Source of the DNA: Tieghemiomyces parasiticus
Lineage: Eukaryota; Kickxellomycota; Dimargaritomycetes; Dimargaritales; Dimargaritaceae
Assembly: GCA_027575765.1 (NCBI GenBank)
Contig: JANBPT010000880.1
Coordinates: 1 to 20,182, forward strand
DNA: 20,182 bases
Reading direction: 5' to 3'
Shown here one piece after another: positions 19,117 to 20,182 of this stretch (positions are counted from its first letter, which is position 1; the number at the start of each line of letters is the position of its first letter). The notes below the pieces were generated by a model, which had not been told where the DNA came from, did not search any database, and saw nothing but the letters and a program-made list of their open reading frames with translations. A program made the position numbers and the translations under genes.

Positions 19117-19509
19117 GCTGGATGTCTGGGCGGAGGTTAAATAAGAGTTCATGTGGCAAGAAATAAGATGTCATAGCCAGCAGTACACTCTACGTGTTAA
19201 TGGCTAAGTCGTTTAATGTGGGGGAGCCGAAGTATACTAGGTATTGAGAAGAGCACAGGTGCGAGGGGCGTTTCCCATGCCCCGCGCCTGGCAAGGCACC
19301 AGTGCTTGATTATCCTCCAAGTAAAATAAACCCATATCGGACTAGTCCGCATGAGACACTGCTGCAGAGAAGGTTTAGTTGAAGTTCAAGCTCAACGTGG
19401 TAGACGTGAGCCACGGAGATCAAGAGAAGATAAAACTAGGTGAAAGCTGATCGTTTGCGGGTAGATGATAATTAATCGGCTGACAGTATAATATAGGTAA
19501 TTTAAATCA
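19117..19509. other. FPGS upstream region up to the mariner end
   Basis: About 390 bp holding the FPGS promoter and 5' UTR. An additional in-frame ATG at 19152 has a poorer context (C at -3) than the one at 19116 (A at -3), and an in-frame TGA lies seven codons above it. No clear TATA box was seen. The second mariner relic starts at its far edge. Confidence 0.5.
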
Positions 19510-20182
19510 TTAGACACTTTAAACCTGGAGGTCCCAGGTTACAGTGGTTTAGATGAAACCTAATAGTCAACAATGACAAACCAATTGGTATAAACCACTC
19601 CAGGATCAAACCCTTTCTGACTTCACACTTTGCTTTTTTTAACCATCTATCATGTCTACTTTTAAAGTCCTCCATCCCCCACTCCACCCAAATTAACTAG
19701 ACGTAATGTGTGGGTCCTTATTTATAATTACTATCTGCAGGGCCGCAGGGCAGATGATATTCTATATGTTCTGACTTTCAACCTGGGCCCAGCTGCCTCT
19801 AGCTGTTCCGCCATCAACAGGTGGTTGGCTCGCATTCGCACTGGCCACTACTCTTTTGAAGCCGAACCTCGTTCTGGCCGCCCATCAGATGACATTAGTG
19901 GATATGATTGGGATGTGATCCTGAGACTGCTGGAGGAAGACCCTCAACTTACTGCTGAGCAGCTGGCCTGAGCCTGCCATACCTCCCCTAGTACCATGCG
20001 CAATGTCCTACGCAGGGAATTGGGGTTGCACAGCTATTTCCATTGCTGGATCACCCACAACCTCACCGACGACCAGCGCCGCAAGCGGATACGTTCTGCC
20101 GCCGTGTTCCTGGATAAATTTGACGGGAGCCAATGGCTACCTGCTGGACTCCATTGTCACAGGCAATAAGACTTGGGTGCAC
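19510..20182 (+). mobile_element. Mariner-family transposon relic, copy 2 (5' part, cut by window edge)
   Basis: The 5' end TTAGACACTTTAAACCTGG resembles the inverted repeat at 8204-8234 of copy 1. From there to the window end the sequence aligns with the reverse complement of copy 1. Shared landmarks include GTATAAACC (19588-19596 here, 9344-9352 there) and a perfectly identical 77-bp tract (20106-20182 here, 8760-8836 there). It lies in opposite orientation to copy 1, about 390 bp upstream of the FPGS start. The 3' half is outside the window. Confidence 0.88.
19652..20182 (+). pseudogene. Mariner transposase pseudogene (copy 2), N-terminal half
   Basis: The frame from about 19708 encodes LIYNYYLQGRRADDI, then AINRWLARIRTG and EAEPRSGRPSDDI, ending ..EEDPQLTAEQLA. 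This is the HTH-bearing N-terminal half of a mariner transposase (family pattern: RW..R...G....E..PRSGRP followed by ..EDP..T..ELA). A TGA at 19969-19971 breaks it. The reading resumes with MRNVLRRELGLHSYF and WITHNLTDDQRRKR, and is then lost to a frameshift after FLDKFDG. In the shifted frame the catalytic TGDE box reads TGNK, as in copy 1. An in-frame TAA follows in the original frame. The candidate start ATG at 19652 is in another frame, so the 5' end is also damaged. Confidence 0.88.

Overview
The window looks like nuclear DNA of a fungus, most likely an early-diverging filamentous lineage. Two genes are split by seven short introns each (110-192 nt) with GTAAGN-type donors and CTAAC/CTAAT-like branch sites. 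There is also a GPI-anchor-type fasciclin protein, no bacterial-style operon, and coding DNA that is moderately GC-rich beside AT-richer intergenic DNA. The species cannot be named from sequence alone; an early-diverging affiliation is an inference.

Layout. 1-95 (+): last 30 codons of an ABC-B (MDR-like) transporter. 739-3441 (+): intronless USO1/p115 vesicle tether, 900 aa. 3852-6165 (+): an eight-exon EIPR1/TSSC1 WD40 protein, reconstructed here to 393 aa. 6306-6878 (-): a 190-aa cysteine-free secreted protein of unknown function. 6879-10398: a gene-poor stretch holding a complete-length but dead mariner transposon (about 8204-9429, minus). 10399-13350 (+): intronless SCY1/SCYL2 pseudokinase, 983 aa. 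13585-14619 (-): secreted, GPI-anchor-type protein with two FAS1 domains. 14620-16387: no convincing gene. 16388-19116 (-): an eight-exon folylpolyglutamate synthase, 544 aa from the upstream start or 498 aa from an internal one. 19510-20182 (+): the 5' part of a second dead mariner copy, cut by the window edge.

How the genes relate. USO1 (ER-Golgi tethering), EIPR1 (partner of the EARP/GARP endosomal tethers) and SCY1 (clathrin/AP-associated pseudokinase) all act in membrane traffic, but they have separate promoters and this may be chance. Folylpolyglutamate synthase serves one-carbon metabolism, and its two in-frame starts look like the mitochondrial/cytosolic isoform arrangement of animal FPGS. 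Two gene pairs are tail-to-tail (EIPR1/secreted protein and SCY1/FAS1), with 140 and 234 bp between stop codons.

The most interesting material is the dual-start folylpolyglutamate synthase, and the pair of mariner relics. The relics are strongly diverged over most of their length but share an identical 77-bp tract with the same inactivating lesions. I did not find a convincing novel multi-gene system.
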